A program made the position numbers and the translations under genes. The notes below the pieces were generated by a model that saw nothing but the letters and a program-made list of their open reading frames with translations, had not been told where the DNA came from and searched no databases. 64,000 nt of DNA from Pararhizobium polonicum (lineage in GTDB: Bacteria > Pseudomonadota > Alphaproteobacteria > Rhizobiales > Rhizobiaceae): NCBI RefSeq assembly GCF_001687365.1, contig NZ_LGLV01000006.1:372001-436000 (forward strand), in the 5' to 3' direction. Below, in pieces: positions 44,523-53,960 of this stretch. Every line of letters begins with the position of its first letter. The stretch's first letter is position 1.

Positions 44523-44779
44523 GGAGCCTCGATATACTTTTAGGGGAGAAGTGCCCATAAAACTTATGTTCCCCAACTCGAAGGCTTTACCCAAATTGGG
44601 ATTTCCAACTGTCGATTATCCTGACCGTGACTTGCCACGGACCTTTCATTCAGCGACGATTGTGGCCTCGGCGTTTTCAGATCACGAAGAAGTGCCTCTC
44701 TGTTCGTTGCCAAAAAACCATAATTGTTCCACCAACATCACTCATTGACGATACGACATTGAAAATGGATCAAATCTGA

Positions 44780-46861
44780 ATGCGTATACAATACGGCGTG
44801 CTTGGCGTTTTCCTGGCAATCGCACCCTCCGCATATGCTCTGGAAGTCAAATCGCCACCCGTTTTGGCGCCATTACAGCAGCAGGCGCAAGCCGCCCGTT
44901 TGAGCGCGCAGTTTCTGACGCGTTTCGGTTACAAGCCCGTTCCGCTCGATGATGCCTTGTCGGCCAAGATTATGGCCCGATTCATTAAATCGCTGGATCC
45001 GGATCGAGTGCTGTTCCTGCAGGCAGACATCGACAAGTTCATGACGAACAGCACCAAGATTGATGACGCCATCAAACGGGAAGACCTGCGGATCCCGTTT
45101 TCAATTTTCAACGTGTATGAGCAGCGCGTTGTTGGCCGTATGGAATATGCGCGCAACTTGCTCAAACAAAACTTCGATTTCAGTGGGCAGGAAACCTATT
45201 CCTTGTTGCGCGACGAAGCCCCTTGGCCGCAATCCGAAGCCGAAAGCGATGATCTCTGGCGCAAACGCGTCAAAGGCGATTGGCTGCGGCTGAAACTGGC
45301 GGGCAAAACTGATGCGGTTATTCGCGACACGCTCGACAGACGCTATCAAAATTCCCTCGAGCGCGCTTTCAAGTATAAGAGCGACGACGTTTTCCAGTCG
45401 TTCATGGATGCCTATACGACGTCCGTTGACCCGCACACGGACTATTTCGGCGCGAGAGCCGCGGCTGAGTTCGATATTTCCATGAAGCTGTCGCTGGTTG
45501 GTATCGGTGCGGTCTTGCAGGAACGCGACGACTACACGACGATCCGTGAGCTCGTGCCGGGTGGCCCGGCGCAATTGTCCGGCAAGCTCGCGGTCGGAGA
45601 CCGCATTATCGGCGTTGGTCAAGGCAAGGACGGCCCGGTAAAGGAAGTGGTGGGCACGCGCCTTGATGAAATCGTGCAAATGATACGCGGGAAAAAAGAT
45701 TCTGTCGTCCGATTGGACATCCTGCCGGCGGATGTCGGGCCAGATGGCGGCCATCGTCTCATCAGCCTGACGCGCGACAAGATAAGCCTCGAAAAGCAGG
45801 CCGCCAGCAAAACCATCCTGCCTATAAAGGATGGCGAGGCAACGCGCAAAATCGGTATCATTACCCTGCCGGCGTTTTATGAAGATTTCGAAGCGCGACG
45901 AAAAGGCGAGCCGGACTACAGAAGCGCAAGCCGCGATGTCGCCAAGCTTCTCGGTGAACTGAAGAAAGACGGCGTCGATGGGGTTGTGATCGATTTGCGC
46001 GACAATGGCGGCGGGTCGTTGACCGAGGCGATTGATTTGACAGGTCTGTTCGTCGGCAAAGGCCCGGTGGTCCAGCAGCGCGGCGCCGACGGTAAAATTG
46101 CAGTCGGACGGGACGATCTTCCGGTGCCTGCCTGGACAGGTCCGGTTGGCGTCTTGATCAATCGCGGTTCGGCGTCGGCTTCCGAGATTTTTGCCGCAGC
46201 GATACAGGACTACGGCCGTGGCGTGATCGTCGGCGAACCCAGTTTTGGCAAAGGCACCGTGCAAACCGTGGTCAATCTTGACAAGGCGGCGAACAACGGC
46301 AAACCGAAATTCGGTGAACTGAAATTGACGATCGCCCAGTTTTTCCGTGTGAACGGTGGTACGACGCAGCTGCGCGGCGTAACACCTGATATCAGCTTGC
46401 CGGGCCTTTCGGACCCGAAGAACTTTGGTGAAGCAAGCTATGACAACGCTCTGCCGTGGACACAGATCAAGCCTGTAAACTATGCGCCCACCGGTAATAT
46501 GGCGGCTTTGCTGCCGAAACTGCAAAGTCTCCATGATGCCCGGGTGCGAAACGATCGTGATTTTCAACGCTTCGTGGAAGATGCTGCCGAACTGAAAGCG
46601 CAGCGGGAGAAAGGCACTATCTCTCTCAATCTAACCGAACGCCGAAACGAACTGGCTGCTCGAAAAGCGCGTCTCAAGGCACGGGCACAAACAAACGATG
46701 GCTTGGATCTTGGTGGAGATGACGGCCTGCAGGCGAACGAGCGCAGTCTGAGTGCTGATATTGCCATTGAAAATGCCCGCAGAAACGCAAAAGATGTTCT
46801 GCTGAACGAGGCCGCCGCTATTCTTGCTGACAAGGTGGGTTTGCAGGAGGGCTTGCAATAA
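44780..46861 (+). CDS. prc: Tail-specific periplasmic protease (Prc/Tsp, S41 family)
   Basis: 693-residue processing protease with a signal peptide (cleavage near SAYA), an N-terminal Tsp domain (residues about 40-230), a PDZ domain (about 235-320), and the S41 catalytic core: GVVIDLRDNGGGS, the nucleophile in GSASASEIFAAAI and Lys in GEPSFGKGTVQ. A C-terminal DUF3340-like tail follows. The organisation and length match gammaproteobacterial Prc (E. coli 682) rather than the shorter CtpA usual in Rhizobiales, and its codon use is less GC-rich than that of surrounding genes, suggesting transfer. Confidence 0.92.
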   Translation: MRIQYGVLGVFLAIAPSAYALEVKSPPVLAPLQQQAQAARLSAQFLTRFGYKPVPLDDALSAKIMARFIKSLDPDRVLFLQADIDKFMTNSTKIDDAIKREDLRIPFSIFNVYEQRVVGRMEYARNLLKQNFDFSGQETYSLLRDEAPWPQSEAESDDLWRKRVKGDWLRLKLAGKTDAVIRDTLDRRYQNSLERAFKYKSDDVFQSFMDAYTTSVDPHTDYFGARAAAEFDISMKLSLVGIGAVLQERDDYTTIRELVPGGPAQLSGKLAVGDRIIGVGQGKDGPVKEVVGTRLDEIVQMIRGKKDSVVRLDILPADVGPDGGHRLISLTRDKISLEKQAASKTILPIKDGEATRKIGIITLPAFYEDFEARRKGEPDYRSASRDVAKLLGELKKDGVDGVVIDLRDNGGGSLTEAIDLTGLFVGKGPVVQQRGADGKIAVGRDDLPVPAWTGPVGVLINRGSASASEIFAAAIQDYGRGVIVGEPSFGKGTVQTVVNLDKAANNGKPKFGELKLTIAQFFRVNGGTTQLRGVTPDISLPGLSDPKNFGEASYDNALPWTQIKPVNYAPTGNMAALLPKLQSLHDARVRNDRDFQRFVEDAAELKAQREKGTISLNLTERRNELAARKARLKARAQTNDGLDLGGDDGLQANERSLSADIAIENARRNAKDVLLNEAAAILADKVGLQEGLQ

Positions 46862-47092
46862 GCAGCCATACAGCCATCGGAAAAAACGGGCGAAATTGGC
46901 CAATCGCACGGGTGCAACGGCATGCGGCGAGTCTGCCCCGTGTACCCGTTTTTCAAATGGTGACGCTTGGACCTCGCTGCGATTCCGTGGGACAGCAACT
47001 CATGTCCCGTCAAGGCGTGAAGTGCTTTAACCTGTCTGGGAACGGAAGCAGGCCAAATCCAGGGACACGATCTTTGCTAACGGCGGGAACTT

Positions 47093-48214
47093 TCACTGAG
47101 GCAGATACGCGACGGCCCCTCTGGCAATAATGTCTTCCTCGCTCAGAGACCGATGCCAGTGCGAGTAGAGCACGAACCGATCCCGGGAAAGCCCGATATC
47201 CTGCTTCAGGTGCCGGTAAATGGCACTGAACGTCCGGTGCTCGCATCCGCCCCAGACAAAGCTCTTGTCTGGGTTTTCAGGCCATTGCACGGAGCTGAGA
47301 GCATCCTTCAGCAAGGTCGTCGTGCCGGGGGCGGCGCCGTTGCGGTGCAGCCAGAAGATCGACACACCGCCGGGACAGTGAAGCGGTAACTCGTCGGCTT
47401 TCGTATCCACCTCGATGAAAGCTTGACCGGTTGCTGTCTCGGGCAGGTTCTCCAGGATACGCGAGATGCCTGGCAATGCCGTCTCGTCCCCCAGCAGAAC
47501 ATAGAACTCAGCATGTCTTGGACCATTGGCGGCAGGGCCCAGAATCCCCACGATGTCGCCCTTTCGCGCATCCATCGCCCATAGTGTCGCAGGGCCGGGG
47601 TTGGCGTGGAGGGCAAAGTCGATGGAGATTTCCTGCTTTGCCGTGTCAATCTGCCGGATCGTATAGACCCGCATCGGCACCGCGGCATTGCCGAGCCACA
47701 CCACATGGCCGCGCTGGTCGAGCATCGGCCACAGGGGTTCTGCCACATCGCGCTGCTGGAAAATGAGCCGACAGTGCAGCTGGTCGTCGCGATCATATCG
47801 TTCGAGATTCTGCCCTCGAAACGTTATCCGGCGCATGCGGGGAGCAATGTCTTCGATCGTTTCCACATGCAAGATGCGAAGATCGTCGGGCAAAGCCGGT
47901 TCCGCATGGTCGCCTTGCCAATGGATTTCCAGCTTCTCTTGCGCGGCGATAAAGCCGATCGGGCCGACAAGCGCATGCTTCAGGCGATTAAGCCCTCCCG
48001 GATCGGGGGATTCAACTTTCAGCCGAAAGCCGCCCTTGATAGTTTCAAATGTGGCGTTACCGAAGGGCGACCGGATATGGTGGACCCCATCCGCCTCTTC
48101 GACGCTCATGTCGTGTGTGGCGATCGAATCGACGATCGGATCGACGTATTCGTCGATCCTGGCAAATTGTACGATCGCGCTTGCGCGATATCGTTTTCCG
48201 ACAGTCAGGGACAT
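47093..48214 (-). CDS. Siderophore-interacting protein (FAD ferric reductase) with N-terminal DUF2218
   Basis: Cytosolic ViuB/SIP-type flavoprotein of 373 residues thought to reduce Fe(III)-siderophore. Residues about 10-95 form a DUF2218 domain (YVDPIVDSIATHDMSVEEAD; HIRSPFGNATF), followed by the FAD-binding SIP core (MRVYTIRQ; GPATLWAM; GILGPAA; YVLLGDETALPGISRIL) and the C-terminal WGGCEHRTFSAIYRHL block, ending with YSHWHRSLSEED. Last gene of the receptor-binding protein-SIP operon, 19 bp after the binding-protein gene. Confidence 0.92.
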   Translation of the reverse strand: MSLTVGKRYRASAIVQFARIDEYVDPIVDSIATHDMSVEEADGVHHIRSPFGNATFETIKGGFRLKVESPDPGGLNRLKHALVGPIGFIAAQEKLEIHWQGDHAEPALPDDLRILHVETIEDIAPRMRRITFRGQNLERYDRDDQLHCRLIFQQRDVAEPLWPMLDQRGHVVWLGNAAVPMRVYTIRQIDTAKQEISIDFALHANPGPATLWAMDARKGDIVGILGPAANGPRHAEFYVLLGDETALPGISRILENLPETATGQAFIEVDTKADELPLHCPGGVSIFWLHRNGAAPGTTTLLKDALSSVQWPENPDKSFVWGGCEHRTFSAIYRHLKQDIGLSRDRFVLYSHWHRSLSEEDIIARGAVAYLPQ

Positions 48215-48233
48215 TTGGAGTGGCTCCGTGAAC

Positions 48234-49364
48234 TCAGACCGAAGCCCACAGCGGCCCCTCGATGGGGAACGCGGCGAACTCGCGATTGATGACGGTGAGA
48301 ATGGCTGCCGGATCGAGATCGGCGCACTGCTCGGGGTGAAGCCATTTGGCGGCTAGTGCCACGAACACGACATGAAGAGGTAGATTGGTGATCAGCCCTG
48401 TCCAAATACCATGGACGCGTTTGTTGCGAACACTCGTAAGCTGACTGAAACCAACCCGGCCATCTATCAATCGTTGTAAACCTTCCTGGCCCAGCTTCGG
48501 ATCGATTCCCGGGCCGATCGCGGGCCGGTTGCCCGATGCCCATCCACCGCCTGACGCGATATAGACGTCATGCGGTGTGGACAGGAGATATTCGAGGGAT
48601 AGCTTCTCGAACCACGGCGCAGTCACGCCGGGCAGTGGTTGACCTCCGGCTAGAGCCAGCAGCTCGCCCCAGACTTTCCGTCCGGCGGCCCAGCAGCAAT
48701 CGTCGGGCGTGGATTGAACCTCCAGATAGGTTGTTACAGTGGGCGCGCCCGAAACGCGTGTAGTGATCCCCGTCATTTCCCTGTCGAAGAAGGATATGAA
48801 TGCATCCGCCTTCGCCGTAGCGCCGAGAAGCGCACCCCACATTTGCATGGAGGCGTCGAGTGCGCTGACCCGATCGGTTTCTTGTTCATCGGCCAGCGTA
48901 TTGCTTGAGGCATCACTGAAGACGACCGGGATACCGAGCTGCTTCAGGCGTTCCACCAGGGGATCGGCATCGCCCTGCGGTGTCATGAAGGCGGTGGTGA
49001 CGATCAGATCCGGCGCGAGACTGATCAACCCCTCAAGCGACACGGTGTCGGGAGTTTGCTTGCCGACAACTGAAACCTGGTGACCATTCAGCAACTGCGT
49101 CTGCAAACGTTCGCTGTCGATGCGATCGACGGCCGCCCAGCCCACCACCAGTGATGCAGGATCGGGATGCAGGAGAGACATGGTCAGAAGATCGTGTCCC
49201 TCCAGCAGTATTATCCGTTGAGGGAGTGCGGACAGATGCACCTCGCGCCCCGCCATATCGACAACCGTGATTGGTTGTCCGGCCACGACCGGTCCGATTC
49301 CGGCAAAAAGGGCCGTGGTCGCGAGGGAGGCGCATAATTGACGTCTCGTTATAGGCACTTTCAC
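48234..49364 (-). CDS. Iron-siderophore periplasmic binding protein (FecB/FepB-like, Tat signal)
   Basis: 376-residue binding protein of the ferric-siderophore class. Its N-terminus ITRRQLCASLATTALFAG has a twin-arginine motif; mature sequence starts near VVDMAGREVHLSALPQRIIL, and APDLIVTTAFMTPQGD is the typical ligand-domain segment. No permease or ATPase gene accompanies it in this locus, so it must use another transporter (perhaps FepDGC) or a distant one. It starts 1 bp after the receptor stop. Confidence 0.88.
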   Translation of the reverse strand: MKVPITRRQLCASLATTALFAGIGPVVAGQPITVVDMAGREVHLSALPQRIILLEGHDLLTMSLLHPDPASLVVGWAAVDRIDSERLQTQLLNGHQVSVVGKQTPDTVSLEGLISLAPDLIVTTAFMTPQGDADPLVERLKQLGIPVVFSDASSNTLADEQETDRVSALDASMQMWGALLGATAKADAFISFFDREMTGITTRVSGAPTVTTYLEVQSTPDDCCWAAGRKVWGELLALAGGQPLPGVTAPWFEKLSLEYLLSTPHDVYIASGGGWASGNRPAIGPGIDPKLGQEGLQRLIDGRVGFSQLTSVRNKRVHGIWTGLITNLPLHVVFVALAAKWLHPEQCADLDPAAILTVINREFAAFPIEGPLWASV

Positions 49365-49365
49365 C

Positions 49366-51516
49366 TCACCACTTGTATTTCAGACCTGCCAGAGCGGTCC
49401 GGCCGTTTCCGTACTGGCAATAATATTCGGAACTGCAAGAGGAGTAATATTCCTTGTCGAACAGGTTGGTGACGTTCAGCGTCGCCTGAAGCCCCTTCAG
49501 ATTTGGATTCTTGACACCAAAATCATAGCGCAATGCGGTGTCGAGCAACGTATATCCGTCGGCCTTCACCGTATTGGCATCATCACTGTAGCTGGACCCG
49601 ACGAAACGCACGCCACCACCGATGCTCAGTCCTTCCAGCGCGCCGGAATCGATCGTGTAATTTGCCCAGAGCGAACCATAATAGCGTGGCACGGCTTGCG
49701 GACGGTTGCCTATGATGGATGCAATGCCGGATTCGGAAACCTCTGTGTCGAGCAGGGAAAGTGCGGCAATCAGTTCGACATTGCTGGCAAGATTTCCTCT
49801 CGCTTCGAATTCGAGGCCGCGAGAATGAATCTCGCCCTGCTGTTCGTTCGCGAGCTTCGAGGCGTTGTAGTAAACGACGTTTTGCTGGCGGATATCGAAA
49901 GCGGAGAGCGTGAAGAGGGCATCCAGCCCTGGTGGCTGATACTTGATGCCCACTTCATATTGTTGCGCTTCCGTTGGCTTGAACGGGCGGCCAACCGCGT
50001 CCGTGCTGGTGGACGGTTCGAATGAGGTGGAGTAGCTGGCATAGGGCGCTATGCCGTTATCGAACAGATAGAGCAGGCCCGCGCGATAGCTGGTCGCCGT
50101 ATCCGAGCGTTCAGATGAAGTTCTGCTGAGGAGATTGTCGGCATCCTGATCCGCCCAGTCTTGACGAATTCCAAAAACGCCACGAAGACCGCCGAGTTCG
50201 ATCTGGTCCTGCACGTAGATGCCGGTCTGGCGAAGCGACTGGTTGGTGTTGGTGAACGTCATGAACGGACCGACTGGCTGGCCATAGACGGGGTTGGTGA
50301 CATCAAGTGGCGTGGCACCGCCTATCAGATATTGCCAGCTGCTGCTGGAGTGCTGGAGGTCTATGCCTGTGAGAAGCGTATGCTCGACAGCGCCCGTTTC
50401 GAAACTGAACTCGGCCTGGTTGTCGAAGGAAAAACCTGACACGTCCTCGATAGAATGAACAGCCCAGCGGGGAATGATGCCTGCATTCGACATCTGCCCG
50501 TTCATCTGAAGGGAGCGCATGTCGGCTTCCACGCCCGTATACCGGAAGTTGGACCGGATCGTTACCCGCTCATCGAACGTGTGCTCAAACTGGTAGCCTA
50601 TTCCGTATTGCTCGCGTTCGAAGCTGTCATATGCCGGATCTCCGACATTGAAATCGCGGCCGAGGTAACCGGCTAAGCCGGACGGCGCGAGAAATTTCGG
50701 ATAGAGCGAATTGAAGTAGCCCCCGTCCGGATCGCGTTGGTAGTAGCCAGAGATCAGCAACGAGGTATCGGCGTCCGGCTGCCATTTCAGGGATGGCGTG
50801 ATACCGAAACGCTTCTCATCAACGTTGTCATAGCGGGCGCCGGAGGAACGGCCGACCACCCCAAGTCCATACTGCAAGGTGCCATCGGATGTGAGCGGTC
50901 CGGTGGAGTAAAGTCCGCTCTGAACCCGCCGGTCACTTCCAGCCTCAAGCCGCACCTCGTTTGACTGGACGTCGGATGGCGTCCGGCTGACCTGGTTGAC
51001 GAGACCGCCGGGGCTGACCTGGCCATAGAGAAGCGCGGACGGTCCTTTCAACACATCCACATGATCCAGGAAGAACGGATCGATAGAGGGCGTGGCGAAG
51101 GCCTGTCCACGCTGCAATTTTAGGCCATCGAGATAATTGACGTAGCTGGTTGCCGTCCCGAATGCGCCAAAGCCGCGCAGAAATACGGAGTCATAGCGGG
51201 AATTCGAATCCCTGTCTGAGAGAACGCCGGCGGTATAGCGCAGGGCTTCTCCGACCGTCTGAGGGTTCTGGTCATCGATCTGCTTGCGCGTGATGGTCGT
51301 TATGGATTGTGGCGTCTCCGCGACAGGTGTCGCTGTTTTGGTCGCGGATCTTGCCGTTTTGACGAGAACGCTGGCTGACGTATCGTCGGTTGCGCCCTCG
51401 CCTTGGACGACAATTGGTGCCAGTTGCGTGCTCTGCTCCTGAGCCCAGGCTTGCGTGACGGCCAGGAGAAAGGTTGATGCCGTCAGGATGTGTTTTGCGG
51501 AAAGGCGGTGCTTCAC
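49366..51516 (-). CDS. TonB-dependent siderophore receptor (second iron locus)
   Basis: 716-residue outer-membrane receptor of the FhuA/FoxA-like class. Signal peptide ends near QAWAQ; TonB-box-like APIVVQGEG, plug motifs TPQSITTITRKQID, EALRYTAGV and GPSALLYGQVSPGGLVNQVS, and a C-terminal aromatic (LKYKW). GTG start at 51516. A Cys pair (SSCSSEYYC) near the C-terminus resembles the end of the first receptor. The ligand may be hydroxamate or another xenosiderophore. Regulated presumably from the gap shared with the divergent tetR gene. Confidence 0.92.
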   Translation of the reverse strand: MKHRLSAKHILTASTFLLAVTQAWAQEQSTQLAPIVVQGEGATDDTSASVLVKTARSATKTATPVAETPQSITTITRKQIDDQNPQTVGEALRYTAGVLSDRDSNSRYDSVFLRGFGAFGTATSYVNYLDGLKLQRGQAFATPSIDPFFLDHVDVLKGPSALLYGQVSPGGLVNQVSRTPSDVQSNEVRLEAGSDRRVQSGLYSTGPLTSDGTLQYGLGVVGRSSGARYDNVDEKRFGITPSLKWQPDADTSLLISGYYQRDPDGGYFNSLYPKFLAPSGLAGYLGRDFNVGDPAYDSFEREQYGIGYQFEHTFDERVTIRSNFRYTGVEADMRSLQMNGQMSNAGIIPRWAVHSIEDVSGFSFDNQAEFSFETGAVEHTLLTGIDLQHSSSSWQYLIGGATPLDVTNPVYGQPVGPFMTFTNTNQSLRQTGIYVQDQIELGGLRGVFGIRQDWADQDADNLLSRTSSERSDTATSYRAGLLYLFDNGIAPYASYSTSFEPSTSTDAVGRPFKPTEAQQYEVGIKYQPPGLDALFTLSAFDIRQQNVVYYNASKLANEQQGEIHSRGLEFEARGNLASNVELIAALSLLDTEVSESGIASIIGNRPQAVPRYYGSLWANYTIDSGALEGLSIGGGVRFVGSSYSDDANTVKADGYTLLDTALRYDFGVKNPNLKGLQATLNVTNLFDKEYYSSCSSEYYCQYGNGRTALAGLKYKW

Positions 51517-51566
51517 GAATTGCCCCCATGGTCGAAGCTTGCGATGTCTGGTAGGCTCATAATCAA

Positions 51567-51581
51567 ACGGGACCGTCCTGT
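51567..51581. promoter_or_regulatory. Candidate TetR operator between receptor and tetR
   Basis: ACGGGACCGTCCTGT is a 15-bp palindrome (AC-N-GGAC-N-GTCC-N-GT) with one mismatched pair, sitting in the divergent promoter of the receptor and TetR genes. Local TetR-family autoregulators normally bind such 15-17-bp palindromes here. Confidence 0.6.
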
Positions 51582-51591
51582 CCAGTTAATA

Positions 51592-51606
51592 TGAGAGTCT
51601 GTGTCA
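51592..51606. promoter_or_regulatory. Possible RirA IRO box upstream of the second receptor
   Basis: TGA-GAGTCTGTG-TCA fits TGA-N9-TCA and lies 76 bp upstream of the receptor start, 11 bp from the TetR palindrome. The outer arms are poor, so this is a weaker match than at 7132-7158. Confidence 0.35.
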
Positions 51607-51672
51607 ACTTTGATGTTGGCAATTCCGACGGAGGTATTCAGAGAGGTGGTGAACAGAGCAATGGGAGAGAGA

Positions 51673-52326
51673 ATGGCATCGAGAAAGTCGGAAATGATCG
51701 TCAGATCAGGTCGCCCTCCCAAGGAAATGCAGAATGCCGCGGCGGAAAGGATCATCGAAACGGCGACGGAGCTGTTTGCCAAGAGGGGGTTCGCCGGCAC
51801 GTCAATGGAGCAAGTCGCTTCGCATTGCGGAGCAGGCAAGGACACCGTCTACAGACGCTTCCCTTCGAAGGTGGCTTTGTTTGAGGCTGTGGTTGAAAAC
51901 GCTCACAAGCGTGCCGTCGCACGGCTCAAGGACTTGCCTCACGCTGACGGAAACGCTCTGGAGCGGCTGCGAGCCCTTATGTGTGAACTTCTGCACATCA
52001 ACATGGAACCCGATCTGATCGCATTCAAGCGCATCACCTTCAGCGAAGCCGTCGTATTCGAGAAGAGGGGGCCGATACCGCCTCAACCTGACCCGATCAT
52101 GGGCCGATTAATTGACGCCGTTTATGAGGCGCAGCAGGACGGCGCGATCGGCGGCGGCGACGCCGGTTCGATCGCCAGCCACCTGATTCACTGTCTTGTC
52201 GCACTCCCGACCTCCGTCGCCATGATGGGAGGTGATCAGTTCAAGGAAGCGCACGCCATCGATGTGCATTTCGAGAATACGTGGAATTGGCTCATCAAGG
52301 GTGTCGCGAAGCAGCACCGGACTTAG
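51673..52326 (+). CDS. TetR-family transcriptional regulator
   Basis: 217-residue regulator: N-terminal helix-turn-helix (AAERIIETATELFAKRGFAG, then CGAGKDTVYRRFPSKVALFE) and a C-terminal ligand domain. The ATG at 51673 is preferred, with GGAGAG before it; an ATG at 51661 and a GTG at 51601 are in frame, but 51601 would put coding sequence on the operator-like sites. Divergent from the second TonB receptor operon, which it probably represses. Confidence 0.88.
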   Translation: MASRKSEMIVRSGRPPKEMQNAAAERIIETATELFAKRGFAGTSMEQVASHCGAGKDTVYRRFPSKVALFEAVVENAHKRAVARLKDLPHADGNALERLRALMCELLHINMEPDLIAFKRITFSEAVVFEKRGPIPPQPDPIMGRLIDAVYEAQQDGAIGGGDAGSIASHLIHCLVALPTSVAMMGGDQFKEAHAIDVHFENTWNWLIKGVAKQHRT

Positions 52327-52423
52327 CCCGGTGCTGCGATCTATGCTTCGGGTGGGCACGGTACGTTAACCTGTCGGCTTGGCGAAAATGCTGCTACGAG
52401 CGGCGGGATGAGATGCGGATAGG

Positions 52424-52579
52424 ATGGTTCATCCCCGCGATGAGCTTCATCAGGTTGCGAACCTCACTGCGGGCGGCGTGCTGAGCATACGGATCGCCGA
52501 AAACATTCCCTTGTCTGATGCAGCACTCGAATACATCAAAGCCGGGCACAGTCCGGGGAAAATCCTCCTCCGTCCCTGA
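52424..52579 (+). pseudogene. C-terminal fragment of a medium-chain (zinc-type) dehydrogenase
   Basis: The frame from ATG 52424 reads MVHPRDELHQVANLTAGGVL and ends AALEYIKAGHSPGKILLRP before the stop. This is the terminal segment of MDR/quinone-oxidoreductase-type proteins (last helix, then GK-x-VL-x-P). The preceding frame has a stop at 52409 and no cofactor-binding domain is present, so it is a 51-residue relic. Confidence 0.6.
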
Positions 52580-52899
52580 ACCGGGCCGCCGATCTCCCAA
52601 GGCAGAACGCCTCATAACTGACCAGGGTGCGCTAACGTCTGGGGAGAGCGGCAGCTGCACCATCTTGTTCTGCCCCCAAAATGCAATGGGAAAATCCATG
52701 CGGCACCGCATGAGAACTTCCCTATTGACAATACACAATTACATTTGGCAAATGTCACGACCGGCGCGAAGGCGCTGGTGATCGCTGGGGTGGGGTCTGG
52801 AGGACCTGCCTGAAATTTGTCAGATGCAGCCTTCCGATCGGTGAAATCGGGCGCGGCAGATGTCAGTTTGCGATTTCGCCAAGTGTGGAGGATTGTGTC
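52580..52899. promoter_or_regulatory. Promoter region of the ribose-type ABC operon with a 15-bp palindrome
   Basis: No gene. TTGACA at 52725-52730 could be a -35 element. ACATTTGGCAAATGT (52741-52755) is a perfect-armed palindrome placed where the -10 would be, a good repressor site. TTGACAA half-sites here resemble those in the SorC operator-like repeat at 59811-59844. A GGAGG ribosome site at 52887 precedes the permease TTG start. Confidence 0.5.
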
Positions 52900-53886
52900 T
52901 TGCAGTTTCGCGTTGATCGCCAATTGGGCTTTTTGGCTATTGTCAATATTGCGGTTCTGGTCGGCGGCGGCGTCCTGGTGGGGGCAAGCTTCCTGGATAT
53001 CTACAATCTCCAGTCCATGGCTTCCCAAGTTCCCGAACTCGGGCTCCTGGCGCTCGGTATCATGCTGGCGATGATCTCAGGCAATGGGGGCATCGATCTG
53101 TCCGGCATCGCTCTTGCCAACCTGTCGGGCGTCTTTGCTTACATCGTTGTTCGTGATCACGTTTCGGCGGATGATGCGCCGCTGCTGTTCAGCTGGGCTT
53201 TCGCTGGCGTGGCATTGCTGGTCGGCCTTGCCGGTGGCATGCTCAACGGCCTGCTGGTGGCGCGCGCTGGGCTCACGCCGATCATTGCAACTCTTGGCAC
53301 TCAGCTGTTCTTTACCGGCCTTGCAGTGGCCCTGACCAATGGTTCGGCCCTCGGCCTCGGTTATATCGAGCCGCTCGATAATTTTGGCAATACGCCGATG
53401 CTCGGCGTGCCGCAATGTTTCGCTCTTTTCCTCGTTGTCGCTCTCGTTCTCGGCGTTGTCCTGCGCTTCAGTCCATTTGGCCTGCGCCTGCTTCTGCTGG
53501 GCAGCAATGCCAAGGCGGCGCGTTTTGCCGGCATTCCGGAAAAGCGTATTCTGTTCGTGACCTACACGGCCTGCGGTGTGCTTGCTTCCGTCGCCGGTAT
53601 CGTCATCGCTGCTCGGACATCGAGCGTGAAGTGGGACTACGGCAGTTCCTATGTTCTCATCGCCATTCTGATCGCCGTCATGGCCGGTGTTCGCCCGGAA
53701 GGTGGCTATGGCCGGGTTATCTGCGTCGTGCTGTCGGCCACGGCACTGCAGATGCTGTCGAGCCTTTTCAACTTCATGGACATTTCCAATTTCTTCCGCG
53801 ACCTCGCCTGGGGTGTCCTGCTTCTCGTCTTTCTAGCCCAGGCGGAGTTTGACCCGAAGGCCTGGTTCAGGACCTTGCGCGGCTGA
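52900..53886 (+). CDS. Sugar ABC transporter permease 1 (RbsC-like)
   Basis: 328-residue inner-membrane permease of the ribose/autoinducer-2 class (PF02653-type), with about nine helices and the block GNGGIDLSGIALANLSG (G-x-IDLS motif) and GLLVARAGLTPIIATLGTQ. TTG at 52900 is chosen because GGAGG lies 8 nt before; GTG at 52885 would overlap that site. First gene of the operon; the fourth gene is a second permease, so the pore is heterodimeric. Confidence 0.88.
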   Translation: MQFRVDRQLGFLAIVNIAVLVGGGVLVGASFLDIYNLQSMASQVPELGLLALGIMLAMISGNGGIDLSGIALANLSGVFAYIVVRDHVSADDAPLLFSWAFAGVALLVGLAGGMLNGLLVARAGLTPIIATLGTQLFFTGLAVALTNGSALGLGYIEPLDNFGNTPMLGVPQCFALFLVVALVLGVVLRFSPFGLRLLLLGSNAKAARFAGIPEKRILFVTYTACGVLASVAGIVIAARTSSVKWDYGSSYVLIAILIAVMAGVRPEGGYGRVICVVLSATALQMLSSLFNFMDISNFFRDLAWGVLLLVFLAQAEFDPKAWFRTLRG

Positions 53887-53960
53887 CCCACATTTTGGCG
53901 CCTGCGCGATGCCTTCGCGCGCCGGCTCGTGCCATGTTTGAAGGTTCTTAGGGAGGAATA

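Noticed and set aside
44497-44748. 83-codon plus-strand frame after the SDR gene
   Set aside because: Overlaps the SDR end, has no ribosome site and no family; treated as intergenic.
45101-46567. Minus-strand open frame of 488 codons opposite prc
   Set aside because: Antisense to the catalytic part of the protease; no recognisable domain.
46862-47092. Short frames in the gap after prc
   Set aside because: No ribosome site, low-complexity translations, no homology pattern; nothing called.
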